DNA from: Thermohalobaculum xanthum
Lineage (GTDB): Bacteria > Pseudomonadota > Alphaproteobacteria > Rhodobacterales > Rhodobacteraceae
Direction: 5' to 3'
Assembly (NCBI RefSeq): GCF_016623495.1
Contig: NZ_JAEHHL010000012.1
Span: forward strand, 115,882-179,881
DNA length: 64,000 nucleotides
Position 1 is the first letter of the stretch; every line of letters begins with the position of its first letter. Position numbers and translations under genes: made by a program. This document shows, one piece after another, positions 10,377 through 19,859 of the stretch. The notes under the pieces are model-generated. The model was not told where the DNA came from, ran no database searches, and saw only the letters and a list, made by a program, of their open reading frames with translations.

Positions 10377-12156
10377 ACTCGGGCACGCCGAGGCGCTGCA
10401 GCAGGGCGCAAAGCCTGTCGAGGACGCGGGGCGAGAAGACCATCGCCTCGCGGAACATTTGCGTGGTGAAGCCCGGATAGGCCTTGAGCAGCACGTCGCG
10501 CGAGGCCTGCGCTTCGGCCTCGCGCCCGGCCGCGAGCAACGAGGCCGCCAGGTTCCGGTGGATCCACAACGCATTAGGCCGCTCCTCGAGCGCCCGGATG
10601 AACAGATCGGCCGCAGCCGCATCATCGCCGACGACCTGCCGCGCGCTCGCGAGGCCGACATAGTTGTTGAAGTTCATCGGGTCGAGCGGGCTGAGCCGCA
10701 AGGCCTTGCGGAAATGCTGCTCGGCCTCGTCGGGCCGATCGGTGTAGACCTCGAGCCAGCCGAGCCGGCACAGCGCCCAGGCGGCGTTGGGATCGAGCGT
10801 GACCGCGCGCTCGAGGAGGACGCGGGCCACCCCGTAATTCCGTGCGAAGGTATTGACCGCCCCGAGAACGGCAAGGATCAGCGGATCATCGGTCGAATGA
10901 CTGGCCGCCCGGTCCGCCAGCGACAGCGCCTTGGCGCGCGCCCCGGCGGTGTCCTGCACCCAGTTGTAGACCGAGCGCTGCGCCCAGCACCACGCGGCGA
11001 GGGCAAGCGCAAGGGGATAGTCAGGATCGATCTCGAGCGCCTGGTCGAGAAGCTCGAGCGCCGCTGTCGCCGCGTCCTTCTCGAGCGTCCAGACGTGTCG
11101 CATCGCCCTCATGGTGTAGTCGTAGGCACCCAGCTCCTGCGGCCGCTTTCGGCGTGCACGCTCGATCTCGGCCTGGCGGATCGATGGCTGCAACGCACCT
11201 GCAACCTGCTCGGTGATCCGGTCCTGGAGGTCGAAGATGTCGTCGACCGACCCGTCATAGCGCTCGGCCCAGAGGTGACCGCCATCCGCCGTCTCGATCA
11301 GCTGAACCGTGATCCGCACCCGGTTACCCGCCCGCTGGACCGAACCCTCGAGCACATAAGCCACGCCAAGCTCGCGCCCGATGTCCCGGACGTTGAGGTG
11401 CCGGCCCTTGTAGGCGAAGGCCGAGTTGCGCGCGATCACGAAGAACGCGCGGATTCGGCAGAGCGCCGCCGTGATCGACTCGACCACTCCGTCGGCGAAA
11501 TACTCCTGCTCGGGGTCGCCCGACATGTTGTCAAAGGGCAGGACGGCGATCGAGGGCTTGTCGGGTGGCAGCGGCTGAGCGGACCGGCGCCGCGCCGACG
11601 GCGCTGCCCCCTCTGGACACCAGCGCCACACCTGGATCGGGCGCTCGATGTTCTTCAGTTCGCAGCGGCCGCCATCCTCGAAAACCTCGTCGATCCGCCC
11701 TTGGACGTAATCGTGCACGGCGCCCGACACCGCGATGCCCCCGGGGTCCGCGATCGCCTCCAGGCGCGCAGCGATGTTGACGCCGTCCCCGAGGATGTCG
11801 TCGCCCTCGATGACGATGTCGCCAACGTTGACGCCGATGCGCATCACGAGCCCGCTGTCTCGCGTCGAGAGCAGCCCCTGCATACCGAGCGCGGCCCGAA
11901 CCGCATCGACGGCCGAAGCAAACTCGGCAAGGAAGCCGTCGCCCGTTGTCTTGACGAGTCGCCCACCGTGGTCGGTGATCATCGGAACGATGACGCTCTC
12001 GCGCAGTTGCCGCAGCTCCGCGAGGGTGTTCTCTTCATCCTCGGCCACGAACTTCGAATAACCCTCGACATCCGCGGCGAGGATCGCGGCGAGGCGCCGA
12101 TCGACCTTGAGGGGCGTCATCGCGAGCGGGCTCCCAGCGTTCTGCTTCGCGCTCAT
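10375..12156 (-). CDS. Class III nucleotidyl cyclase with FlgO/TolB-like and TPR domains
   Basis: A 593-residue protein in three parts. Residues about 18-190 are a class III adenylate/guanylate cyclase domain with the two metal aspartates in ILAADVEGYSKF and TTGDGFLAEF, and the GDGVNIAARLEA segment. Residues 205-330 form the PSIAVLPFDNMSGD module common after such cyclases. The rest is TPR repeats (LDPNAAWALCRLGWLE, FRKALRLSPLDPMNFNNY). ATG 12156 is used; ATG 12120 in the same frame is possible. A paralogue lies at 26573-28330. The C-terminus probably binds partner proteins; the input signal is unknown. Confidence 0.85.
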   Translation of the reverse strand: MSAKQNAGSPLAMTPLKVDRRLAAILAADVEGYSKFVAEDEENTLAELRQLRESVIVPMITDHGGRLVKTTGDGFLAEFASAVDAVRAALGMQGLLSTRDSGLVMRIGVNVGDIVIEGDDILGDGVNIAARLEAIADPGGIAVSGAVHDYVQGRIDEVFEDGGRCELKNIERPIQVWRWCPEGAAPSARRRSAQPLPPDKPSIAVLPFDNMSGDPEQEYFADGVVESITAALCRIRAFFVIARNSAFAYKGRHLNVRDIGRELGVAYVLEGSVQRAGNRVRITVQLIETADGGHLWAERYDGSVDDIFDLQDRITEQVAGALQPSIRQAEIERARRKRPQELGAYDYTMRAMRHVWTLEKDAATAALELLDQALEIDPDYPLALALAAWCWAQRSVYNWVQDTAGARAKALSLADRAASHSTDDPLILAVLGAVNTFARNYGVARVLLERAVTLDPNAAWALCRLGWLEVYTDRPDEAEQHFRKALRLSPLDPMNFNNYVGLASARQVVGDDAAAADLFIRALEERPNALWIHRNLAASLLAAGREAEAQASRDVLLKAYPGFTTQMFREAMVFSPRVLDRLCALLQRLGVPE

Positions 12157-12489
12157 CCTGGAATGCGGGTCGTGGGAGCGCAGGATACGGCAGTGACCGA
12201 AGACACGCTAGACGCGTTGTCGGAAAGTGGCACCGCCGAGTTGACCGGCAGCCCGATCGAGCCCGGTCGGGTCCGGGACGACGGCAGGCAAGACCTGTCA
12301 CACGACGAGAGCGGGGACGCGATGTCGAGCCGCTGGGCGGATGCCGCACGCAGGAGAGAAGCATTGCCAGTGCGACCGCCACGGACCCATGATGTGCCCG
12401 CTCACACTTATTGAATGCTTCTGACGTTTCTGACCGCTGGCGAACCCGGCACAGCCGCTGCGCCATTCCGATCTTGACCGGGGTTAAGC
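12157..12489. other. Intergenic region between divergent cyclase and histidine kinase genes
   Basis: These 333 bases carry the promoters of two divergent signalling genes. No gene, repeat or known operator could be supported. Confidence 0.5.
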
Positions 12490-14115
12490 ATGTCCGACGC
12501 GCGAATTCCCGAGGACATCCCCATGGCGGCAGCCGATGTGCGTCTTGATCAGGCGTCCCGCAGGCGGGAGCGCGCCGCGATCTCTCTCCTCGTGATCCTG
12601 GTCCTGGCACTGCTTGGCATCACACCCGTCGCGAACCATGCCCTGGCCCATTCCGGGATCTTGCTCCCCGCCTACGCCACGGCCGTGCTGATGTGCGACG
12701 TCGTCACCGCGGTGCTTCTCTTCTCGCTGTTCTCGGTGCATGCATGGCCGCCGCTGCACATCCTGGCCATGGGATATCTGTTTGCGGGGCTGACGATGGC
12801 GCCGTGGACGCTGAGCTTCCCGGAAATCGCCGCCGAGTTGGGTTTCTCGGCACCCGGATTGCAGAGCACGGCCTGGTTCGGTGCGCTCCGCCGCCTGGCT
12901 TTTCCGGCCTTCGTGCTCGCCTATGCGATCATGAAGCGATCGGCGGATACCGCCGACCACCGAGACCCGTCAAGGCTTCGCCTGATCTGGACTTGCACGG
13001 CCGCCGCGGTCTTGGCGGCGGCATCGGCAACCTGGCTGATATTCACCAATGCGGACAGCCTGCCCAGATTCATGGTCGATGAGCGCCACGTGGCTGCGCT
13101 CTGGCAGTATGTTCCGATGGCTTCGGTGCTGCTCTGCCTTGCTGCCATGGGGTGGCTATGGTCGGGAAAGCGGCATCGGCTCGACATCTGGGTGATGGTC
13201 GCGCTGGCCACCTGGCTCGTCGAAATCATCCTTCTCGCCTATGTCAGCGGCGGCACGCGCTTCACGGTGGGATGGTGGGCGGGCCGCCTATGTGGCCTCG
13301 CATCGTCCTCCGTGGTCCTTGTCGCGCTGCTTGCCGACACGGCGGCCCTCCATGCCCGTCTCGCACGCGCCTTGACAGCCGAGCGGCGCGCGCGAGAGGC
13401 CCGTGTCTCGAGCCTCGAGGCTCTCTCGGCATCGGTTGCTCACGAAGTGAACCAGCCGGTCGCGAGCATGATCACCAACGCCAATGCCGGTCTGCGCTGG
13501 CTGGAGAGGAACCCGCCCGAACTTGACGAGACCCGGGCAGCCCTGCAACGCATCGTGCATGACGGCGACCGCATCGGCCGCATTATCCGCGGTATCCGGG
13601 CAGTCTTCGACCGGGGGGAGAACAGGCGCCATGCGATCGACCCGAACCGGCTGGTCGAGGATTGCATGGCCGAGTGGCGCCGCGACGCGCATCGGGCGGG
13701 GATCTCGGTCGAGCTTCAACTCGATCCGATTGCCCCGAAGGTGTGGGCCAACCCGGTCCAGTTCCAGCAGGTGGTGACGAACCTGATCAGCAACGCGATT
13801 CAGGCAATGCAGATCGAGCACCAGGGTCCGAAGACGCTTCGCGTCTCGACTGATCGCGACGCGGCCGGCGATCTTCGCATCGTCGTGCAGGACTCGGGAC
13901 CGGGCGTTCCTGCCGAGGTTGGCGATCGTGTCTTCGAGCCCTTCTACACCACCAAGCAGGGCGGGATGGGCATGGGCCTGATGTTCTGCCGGGCGGTCGT
14001 CGAGGCGCATGGCGGGCGGCTCTCGGTATCCGATGTGACACCTCGCGGCGCCCGCTTCGAGTTCACGATCCCCGCGCAGGACCTGCCCGAGGCCGACGAG
14101 AGAGGACGATCTTGA
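12490..14115 (+). CDS. Membrane histidine kinase with MASE4-like sensor
   Basis: A 541-residue sensor kinase. The first 290 residues contain about seven to eight hydrophobic helices in the style of the MASE4 integral-membrane sensor. A short coiled segment (ARALTAERRAREARV) leads to the H-box SVAHEVNQPVASM with the phospho-accepting His at about residue 318. The HATPase region has the N-box NLISNAIQAM, G1 DSGPGVP, and GMGMGL. The AHEVNQP form is shared with kinases paired to FixJ-like regulators, and such a regulator follows immediately, overlapping the kinase stop. The ligand of the membrane sensor is unknown. Confidence 0.88.
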   Translation: MSDARIPEDIPMAAADVRLDQASRRRERAAISLLVILVLALLGITPVANHALAHSGILLPAYATAVLMCDVVTAVLLFSLFSVHAWPPLHILAMGYLFAGLTMAPWTLSFPEIAAELGFSAPGLQSTAWFGALRRLAFPAFVLAYAIMKRSADTADHRDPSRLRLIWTCTAAAVLAAASATWLIFTNADSLPRFMVDERHVAALWQYVPMASVLLCLAAMGWLWSGKRHRLDIWVMVALATWLVEIILLAYVSGGTRFTVGWWAGRLCGLASSSVVLVALLADTAALHARLARALTAERRAREARVSSLEALSASVAHEVNQPVASMITNANAGLRWLERNPPELDETRAALQRIVHDGDRIGRIIRGIRAVFDRGENRRHAIDPNRLVEDCMAEWRRDAHRAGISVELQLDPIAPKVWANPVQFQQVVTNLISNAIQAMQIEHQGPKTLRVSTDRDAAGDLRIVVQDSGPGVPAEVGDRVFEPFYTTKQGGMGMGLMFCRAVVEAHGGRLSVSDVTPRGARFEFTIPAQDLPEADERGRS

Positions 14116-14741
14116 GCACCCCCGAAGAATCCGTTGTCTTCGTCGTCGATGACGACCCCTCGATCCGCGCATCGATGGAGAGCCTGCTGCGCTCGGTCGG
14201 CCATCAGGTCCAGACCTTCGGCTCGACGGCCGAATTCATCTCGAGCGAAAGGCCGGACATTCCCGGGTGCGTCGTGCTCGATGTCCGCCTGCCGGGGCCG
14301 AGCGGGCTGGAAGTCCAGCGCCATCTCGCCGGCTCGGACGCGCCGCTCCCCGTGATCTTCGTCACCGGCTATGGCGACGTCCCCATGTCGGTCGCGGCCA
14401 TGAAGGCCGGGGCGGTCGAGTTCCTCACCAAGCCGTTTCGCGATCAGGACCTGCTCGACGCCGTCTGCCGGGCGCTCGAGATCGACCAAGCGCGGCGCGA
14501 GGAAGCCACGCTGGTCGACGAGATCGGTTCGCGCGTGAATTCGCTGACCCAACGGGAGCGCGAGGTGTTCGAGCTTGTCGCGGACGGGCAGTCGAACAAG
14601 CAGGTCGCCGCGCATCTTGGCCTGAGCGAGGTCACCGTGAAGGTTCACCGGGCGAATGTCATGCGCAAGATGGACGCGCGTTCCCTTCCCGATCTGGTCC
14701 GCTTGGCCGACCGGCTGAGCGCCCATACCCGAAAGGCGTAG
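14112..14741 (+). CDS. FixJ/NarL-type response regulator (receiver + LuxR HTH)
   Basis: A 209-residue regulator starting at TTG 14112, overlapping the kinase stop (TTGA). The receiver has the acidic patch VVDDDPS at residues 11-17, the phospho-acceptor D57 in VVLDVRLPG, a T in FVTGYG and the K in LTKPF. A C-terminal LuxR helix-turn-helix (LTQREREVFELVADGQSNKQ to VKVHRANVMRKM) follows. This makes it the transcriptional output partner of the upstream kinase. Its targets are probably the metabolic genes downstream, but I find no repeated operator to show this. Confidence 0.92.
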   Translation: MSTPEESVVFVVDDDPSIRASMESLLRSVGHQVQTFGSTAEFISSERPDIPGCVVLDVRLPGPSGLEVQRHLAGSDAPLPVIFVTGYGDVPMSVAAMKAGAVEFLTKPFRDQDLLDAVCRALEIDQARREEATLVDEIGSRVNSLTQREREVFELVADGQSNKQVAAHLGLSEVTVKVHRANVMRKMDARSLPDLVRLADRLSAHTRKA

Positions 14742-14858
14742 GGACCACACACCTCGGTCCAATTGCTTCCAACCTGTCGCCGCGCCGATCCTCGCGCAGT
14801 TGTCAGGCCGGCTTGTTGATGCCGTCCCGACCGCGTGAACCGAGGGAAAGGGCGGCCA

Positions 14859-15266
14859 TTGTCAGGTGAGCTGGTTGCGGTTGTCGACGATGACGCTTCT
14901 GCCCGGCAGTCGATCGCTGGTCTGTTGCGCGCGCTCGGCCACCACGTCGCCGAATACGAAAGTGGCACGGACCTTCTTTCAGCCCGTGATCTGTCTACCG
15001 TCGCGTGCATTGTCGCCGATCTCAGGATGCCGGGCGTCGGCGGGCTCGAGCTTTGCCAGCGGCTCGTCACGATCGGCAGTCCGATCCCTACCATCGTCGT
15101 GACTGCGTTTCCCGATCGCACGAGCCGCGAACGCGCCCGCGCCCTGGGCGTCGTTGCCTACCTCACCAAGCCCGTCACACCCGACGAGCTTGTCGCCAGT
15201 CTTCGCGCGGCATTCGGAGGCAGCGGGGCGAACGGCTCCGCCGCCGAGACGGAGGAGCCCGAATGA
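14859..15266 (+). CDS. Single-domain response regulator (receiver only)
   Basis: The protein is essentially one receiver domain of about 135 residues: VVDDDAS, phospho-acceptor D in IVADLRMPG, T in VVTAFPD and K in YLTKPV, followed by a short polar tail. It has no output domain. I prefer TTG 14859 because a GAGGGAAAGG run lies a suitable distance upstream; GTG 14835 in the same frame adds eight residues but lacks such a site. It lies about 120 bases after the LuxR-type regulator. It may act as a phosphate sink or connector for the same kinase, as single receivers often do. Confidence 0.82.
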   Translation: MSGELVAVVDDDASARQSIAGLLRALGHHVAEYESGTDLLSARDLSTVACIVADLRMPGVGGLELCQRLVTIGSPIPTIVVTAFPDRTSRERARALGVVAYLTKPVTPDELVASLRAAFGGSGANGSAAETEEPE

Positions 15267-15358
15267 CCGGTCGTGATGCGTCCTGGAAATCCGGTCGTCG
15301 GCAATCCCTCACCCGAACCGTGCTGCCGGGAGACCACAAACATCAAGGAGTATGAGCG

Positions 15359-16183
15359 ATGAGCACGCTCAGGATGAAGGACGGCACTGAAATCTTTTTC
15401 AAGGACTGGGGCAGCGGGCAGCCGGTCGTCTTCAGCCATGGCTGGCCGCTCAGTTCGGACGCGTGGGAAGCGCAGATGATGCTGGTGGCCGAAAACGGCT
15501 ACCGCGCCGTCGGGCATGATCGCCGAGGTCACGGGCGGTCGAGCCAGCCCTGGCAGGGCAACGAGATGGATACCTATGCCGATGATCTCGCAGCCCTGAT
15601 CGAGGCGCTCGATCTGCGTGACATCGTGCTTGTCGGCCATTCGACCGGGGGTGGCGAGATCACGCGCTATATCGGCCGCCATGGCACGGGCCGGGTGGCG
15701 AAGGCGGTGCTGGTCGGGGCCGTGCCACCCCTGATGCTGAAGACCGAGGCCAATCCCGGCGGTCTGCCCTTCGATGTCTTCGACGGGTTGCGCCAGGCCA
15801 GCCTCGCCGATCGCTCGCAGCTCTATCGCGACCTCGCCTCCGGCCCGTTCTTCGGGTTCAACAGGCCCGGCGCCAAGGTCTCCCAGGGCATGATCGACTC
15901 GTTCTGGATGCAGGGGATGCTGGCCGGGCACAAGAACACCTTCGACTGCATCAAGGCGTTCTCGGAGACCGACTTTACCGCCGATCTCGCGAAGTTCGAC
16001 ATCCCCACGCTGATCCTGCATGGCGATGACGACCAGATCGTGCCGATCGATGCGGCGGGGCGTGCCTCGGCAAAGCTGATCGAGGGCGCCGTGCTCAAGG
16101 TCTATCCCGGCGGCGGCCATGCCCTGATGGATACCAGCAGGAACCAGTTCAACGCCGACCTCCTCGAATTTCTGCGCAGCTGA
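15359..16183 (+). CDS. Alpha/beta hydrolase, non-heme chloroperoxidase-like
   Basis: A 274-residue alpha/beta hydrolase of the non-heme haloperoxidase/esterase group. The nucleophile is S95 in [10 protein letters not shown], the acid is an Asp in [10 protein letters not shown] and the base is the His in GGGHALMDT. The oxyanion segment [11 protein letters not shown] near residues 26-36 fits perhydrolase-type members. AAGGAG lies upstream of the start at 15359. It opens a run of co-directional metabolic genes up to 21.5 kb. The physiological substrate cannot be assigned; simple esterase or lactonase action is as likely as halide peroxidation. Confidence 0.88.
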   Translation: MSTLRMKDGTEIFFKDWGSGQPVVFSHGWPLSSDAWEAQMMLVAENGYRAVGHDRRGHGRSSQPWQGNEMDTYADDLAALIEALDLRDIVLVGHSTGGGEITRYIGRHGTGRVAKAVLVGAVPPLMLKTEANPGGLPFDVFDGLRQASLADRSQLYRDLASGPFFGFNRPGAKVSQGMIDSFWMQGMLAGHKNTFDCIKAFSETDFTADLAKFDIPTLILHGDDDQIVPIDAAGRASAKLIEGAVLKVYPGGGHALMDTSRNQFNADLLEFLRS

Positions 16184-16231
16184 CGGCGCTCGCCGCCCTC
16201 GCATGTGCCGCCGACCGAAAGGGAACAGACA

Positions 16232-16924
16232 ATGACCATGAAGCCTGACCTGCTTACGCCCAAGAACTGCCAGATGATCTTCATCGACCAGCAGCCGCAG
16301 ATGGCTTTCGGCGTCCAGTCGATCGATCGACAGGTTCTGAAGAACAATGTCGTCGCGCTCGCCAAGTCGGCGAAGGTGTTCGGCATTCCGACGACGATCA
16401 CGACGGTCGAGACGGAAAGCTTCTCGGGCCACACATACCCCGAGCTGCTCGCCGTCTTCCCCGACCATCCGCTGCTCGAACGCACCTCGATGAACTCCTG
16501 GGACGACCAGAAGGTGCGCGATGCGCTGGCGAAGAACGGCCAGAAGAAGGTCGTGGTTTCCGGACTCTGGACCGAGGTCTGCAACAACACCTTCGCCTTC
16601 TCGGCGATGGCCGAGGGGGGCTACGAGATCTACATGGTCGCCGACGCCTCGGGCGGCACCTCGAAGGAGGCGCATGACTATTCCATGCAGCGCATGATCC
16701 AGGCCGGTGTCGTGCCGGTGACCTGGCAGCAGGTGATGCTGGAGTGGCAGCGCGACTGGGCGCACCGCGACACCTATGACGCCGTGATGGCGATCGTGAG
16801 GGAGCATTCCGGCGCTTACGGCATGGGCGTCGATTACGCCTACACCATGGTCCACAAGGCGCCCGAGCGCGTCGAGCACGGGCCAACGCTCGACCCCGTC
16901 GCCGCCCCGGTGATGCCGGGCTGA
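16232..16924 (+). CDS. Isochorismatase-family hydrolase (YcaC-like)
   Basis: A 230-residue cysteine hydrolase. ATG 16232 follows an AAAGGGA site at 7 bases; an upstream frame extension lacks support. The family Asp lies in MIFIDQQPQ and the nucleophilic Cys in VVSGLWTEVCNNTFAFSA. The segment RTSMNSWDDQKVRDAL and the region after ADASGG match the YcaC-like subgroup, whose natural substrates are poorly known. It is flanked by an alpha/beta hydrolase and an SDR with short gaps, so they may form one operon. Confidence 0.88.
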   Translation: MTMKPDLLTPKNCQMIFIDQQPQMAFGVQSIDRQVLKNNVVALAKSAKVFGIPTTITTVETESFSGHTYPELLAVFPDHPLLERTSMNSWDDQKVRDALAKNGQKKVVVSGLWTEVCNNTFAFSAMAEGGYEIYMVADASGGTSKEAHDYSMQRMIQAGVVPVTWQQVMLEWQRDWAHRDTYDAVMAIVREHSGAYGMGVDYAYTMVHKAPERVEHGPTLDPVAAPVMPG

Positions 16925-16990
16925 GGGCGTTCCCGCTCGTCTCCGGGACAGGTTCCCGCGTTCCCTGACCCCTTGGAAGGAAACCACGCG

Positions 16991-17737
16991 ATGCAGAGGT
17001 TCGACGGAAAGACCGTTCTCGTCACAGGCGGCACGAGCGGCATCGGTCTCGCGACGGCGCGGCGTCTGTTGTCCGAGGGCGGCCGCGTCATTGTCACCGG
17101 AAGCCGCGCGGAGAGCATCGAGGCTGCGCGCGGCGAACTGCCCGGGGCGAGCTTCCTCTTGAACGACGCGGGCGATCCCGCGGCCGCCGACGGGCTTGCC
17201 GCGGCCGTCCGGGACGTGGCCGGCCGTCTCGACGCCGCCTTCCTGAATGCCGGCTTCGGCCGGTTCCATCCGCTCGACCAGGTGACGCCCGAGGAGTTCG
17301 ACACCCATTACGACGTTCTGGTCAAGGGGCCGCTTCTGCAGACGAAGGCCCTCGCGCCGATGATGGCGGACGGTGGCAGCATCGTCGTGACCACGTCGAT
17401 CGTGAACAATCTCGGGCTTCCCGCGTCGGCGATCTATTCCTCGTGCAAGGGGGCCGCGCGAACCCTTGTGCGCGTCCTTGCCCGCGAGCTGGCGCCGCGC
17501 GGAATCCGCGTCAATGCGGTCAGCCCCGGTCCGATCGGCACGGGCTTCTTCGCGCGGACCGGGATGAGCGCGGCCGAGATCGAGGATTTCGGCACCCGGG
17601 TCCTCGCGCAGGTGCCGCTCGGCCGGTTCGGCACGCCCGACGAGGTGGCCGCGGTCGCGGCCTTCCTTCTTTCGCCCGATGCGTCCTACGTCACCGGCTC
17701 CGAATACGTGGTCGATGGCGGCATGTCCGAACTCTGA
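16991..17737 (+). CDS. Short-chain dehydrogenase/reductase (SDR)
   Basis: A classical SDR of 248 residues. The cofactor loop is VTGGTSGIGLATA at residues 11-23, the NAG-like segment is FLNAGFG, the catalytic Ser is in TTSIVNN, and YSSCK supplies Tyr and Lys. The C-terminal half has the usual PGPIGTGFFAR and SEYVVDGGM. GGAAGGA precedes ATG 16991. It is expected to oxidise an alcohol or reduce a ketone with NAD(P). The next gene starts 13 bases after its stop. Confidence 0.92.
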   Translation: MQRFDGKTVLVTGGTSGIGLATARRLLSEGGRVIVTGSRAESIEAARGELPGASFLLNDAGDPAAADGLAAAVRDVAGRLDAAFLNAGFGRFHPLDQVTPEEFDTHYDVLVKGPLLQTKALAPMMADGGSIVVTTSIVNNLGLPASAIYSSCKGAARTLVRVLARELAPRGIRVNAVSPGPIGTGFFARTGMSAAEIEDFGTRVLAQVPLGRFGTPDEVAAVAAFLLSPDASYVTGSEYVVDGGMSEL

Positions 17738-17750
17738 GGGTGGAAGCACG

Positions 17751-19700
17751 ATGACACTCCCGCGCCGCGCCGTTCTTGCCGGGCTCGCAGCGACGCTGTG
17801 GCCCGGAGGAAACCCTTCGGGAGGGAGGAGCCAGACCATGACATCGCATCCCGACCTCGTCCTGCACGATGCGCGCATCACGACGCTCGACCCTGCCCGG
17901 CCGGAGGCGGAGGCGATCGCGATTTCGAACGGAAAGGTGCTCGCCACCGGCAGAACCGACGTGATCACGCGCCTCGCGGGTCCGAACACCAAGTTCATCG
18001 ATGCCGGCGGCCGGCGGGTGATCCCCGGCCTCAACGACAGCCACACCCACCTGATCCGGGGCGGCCTGAACTTCAACATGGAGCTGCGGTGGGAGAACGT
18101 CCCCTCGCTCGCCGACGCGCTCCGGATGCTGAAGGAGCAGGCCGAGCGCACGCCCGCGCCGCAATGGGTGCGGGTGGTCGGCGGCTGGTCCGAGTTCCAG
18201 TTCGCCGAGCGGCGCATGCCGACGCTGGACGAGATCAACGCCGCCGCCCCCGACACGCCGGTCTTCATCCTGCATCTCTACGGCCGTGCGCTGATCAACC
18301 GCGCGGCGATCAAGGTCCTGGGCTTCAACAGGACCACCCCGAACCCGCCGGGCGGCCAGATCCAGCGCGACGTGCAGGGCAACCCCACCGGGCTGCTGAT
18401 CGCGAGGCCCTCGGCGCTGATCCTCTACTCGACCCTCGCCATGGGGCCGAAGCTGCCGCTCGAGGACCAGATCAACTCGACCCGCCACTACATGCGCGAG
18501 ATGAACCGCCTCGGCATCACCAGCGTGATCGACGCGGGCGGCGGCGGGCAGAACTATCCGGACGACTACGCGGTGATCCAGACGCTCCATGACGAGGATC
18601 TGCTGACCGTGCGGATCGCCTACAACCTGTTTGCCCAGAAAGCAGGGGCAGAGCTTTCCGATTACGAGCGCTGGGTGGCGATGACCGAGCCGGGGGCGGG
18701 CTCGGCCATGCTGCGGATGAACGGCGGCGGCGAGAACCTCACCTGGTCGGCGGCGGATTTCGAGAACTTCCTCGAGCCGCGCCCCGACCTCGCCCCCACC
18801 ATGGAGAGCGAGCTCGAGCCGATCGTCGAGCTTCTGGCGGCGAACAAGTGGCCGTTCCGCATCCACGCGACCTACAACGAGACAATCGACCGCTTCCTCT
18901 CGGTCTTCGAGCGGGTGAACGGGCGCCAAGCCTTCGAGGCGCGGTTCATCATCGACCACGCCGAGACGGTCACGCCGAGGAACATCGAGCGGATCAAGGC
19001 GCTCGGCGGGGGCATCGCGATCCAGCATCGCATGGCGTTTCAGGGCGAATATTTCGTCGACCGCTATGGCGCGCAGGCGGCCCAGGCCACACCACCCATC
19101 GGGCGCATGCTGGAGATGGGCGTGCCGGTCGGCGGCGGGACCGACGCAACGCGCGTGTCGAGCTATGACCCTTGGGTCGGTCTCTACTGGCTGACCACCG
19201 GGAAGACTGTTGGCGGCATGCCGCTCTATGACGAGGCGAACGTGCTGTCGCGCGAGGATGCCCTTCGACTCTGGACCCATGGTTCGGCCTGGTTTTCGGG
19301 CGAGGCGGATGTGAAGGGCACGCTCGCGCCCGGCATGTATGCCGACCTCGCGGTGCTCTCGGCCGACTACATGAGCGTGCCGCCCGAGGAGATCCGGCGG
19401 ATCAGCGCGGTCATGACCATGGTCGGTGGCAGGATCGTGCATGGCGAGGCAGACTATGCCGATCTCGCGCCTCCGATGCCGACCGCTTCGCCGTCGTGGT
19501 CACCCGTGAACGCCATTCCAAGCCCTGCGGATCGCGCCGAACGCGCGGGAGTGCGGCGGGTTGCGCCCGGCGCATGCGGCTGCTCGACGACCTGCGGCCT
19601 GCATGGCCACGATCACGCCATCGCCTGGACAACGCCGCTGCCGGTCGCGGACAAGGGAGGTTTCTGGGGTGCGCTGGGCTGTTCCTGCTGCTCGGCCTGA
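17751..19700 (+). CDS. YtcJ-like metal-dependent amidohydrolase with Cys-rich tail
   Basis: A 649-residue amidohydrolase family 3 protein. The start at 17751 (GGTGGAAG upstream) gives an N-terminus with PRRAVLAGLAATLWPGG, possibly a weak Tat-like export signal. The metal motif HTH lies near residue 97 in GLNDSHTHLIRGG. Further metal ligands are expected in FRIHATYNET and FIIDHAET, with the late Asp in GGGTDATR. The last 45 residues leave the family and carry six cysteines and three histidines (GACGCSTTCGLHGHDH and a final GCSCCSA). This tail could bind metal. The substrate is unknown. An MFS exporter gene follows. Confidence 0.87.
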   Translation: MTLPRRAVLAGLAATLWPGGNPSGGRSQTMTSHPDLVLHDARITTLDPARPEAEAIAISNGKVLATGRTDVITRLAGPNTKFIDAGGRRVIPGLNDSHTHLIRGGLNFNMELRWENVPSLADALRMLKEQAERTPAPQWVRVVGGWSEFQFAERRMPTLDEINAAAPDTPVFILHLYGRALINRAAIKVLGFNRTTPNPPGGQIQRDVQGNPTGLLIARPSALILYSTLAMGPKLPLEDQINSTRHYMREMNRLGITSVIDAGGGGQNYPDDYAVIQTLHDEDLLTVRIAYNLFAQKAGAELSDYERWVAMTEPGAGSAMLRMNGGGENLTWSAADFENFLEPRPDLAPTMESELEPIVELLAANKWPFRIHATYNETIDRFLSVFERVNGRQAFEARFIIDHAETVTPRNIERIKALGGGIAIQHRMAFQGEYFVDRYGAQAAQATPPIGRMLEMGVPVGGGTDATRVSSYDPWVGLYWLTTGKTVGGMPLYDEANVLSREDALRLWTHGSAWFSGEADVKGTLAPGMYADLAVLSADYMSVPPEEIRRISAVMTMVGGRIVHGEADYADLAPPMPTASPSWSPVNAIPSPADRAERAGVRRVAPGACGCSTTCGLHGHDHAIAWTTPLPVADKGGFWGALGCSCCSA

Positions 19701-19859
19701 GGGTTCCGCTTTGGGACGTAATGCGGTCCCCATCCTCTCGACGGCTTCGCCGGCACAGGGCCTGCCAGTCAGTCAGGACTGCCGGCGCCGCGCGCCACTT
19801 TGTGCCCGGGGGGTGGACGTGATGGTGCTCATGACGATCGACGTGCTGGAGACCGAAAC

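Noticed and set aside
15158..18268. A leftward open frame of over 1000 codons across the hydrolase, YcaC-like and SDR genes.
   Set aside because: Three genes with intact catalytic motifs and ribosome sites occupy the other strand. The long frame is a GC-rich shadow.
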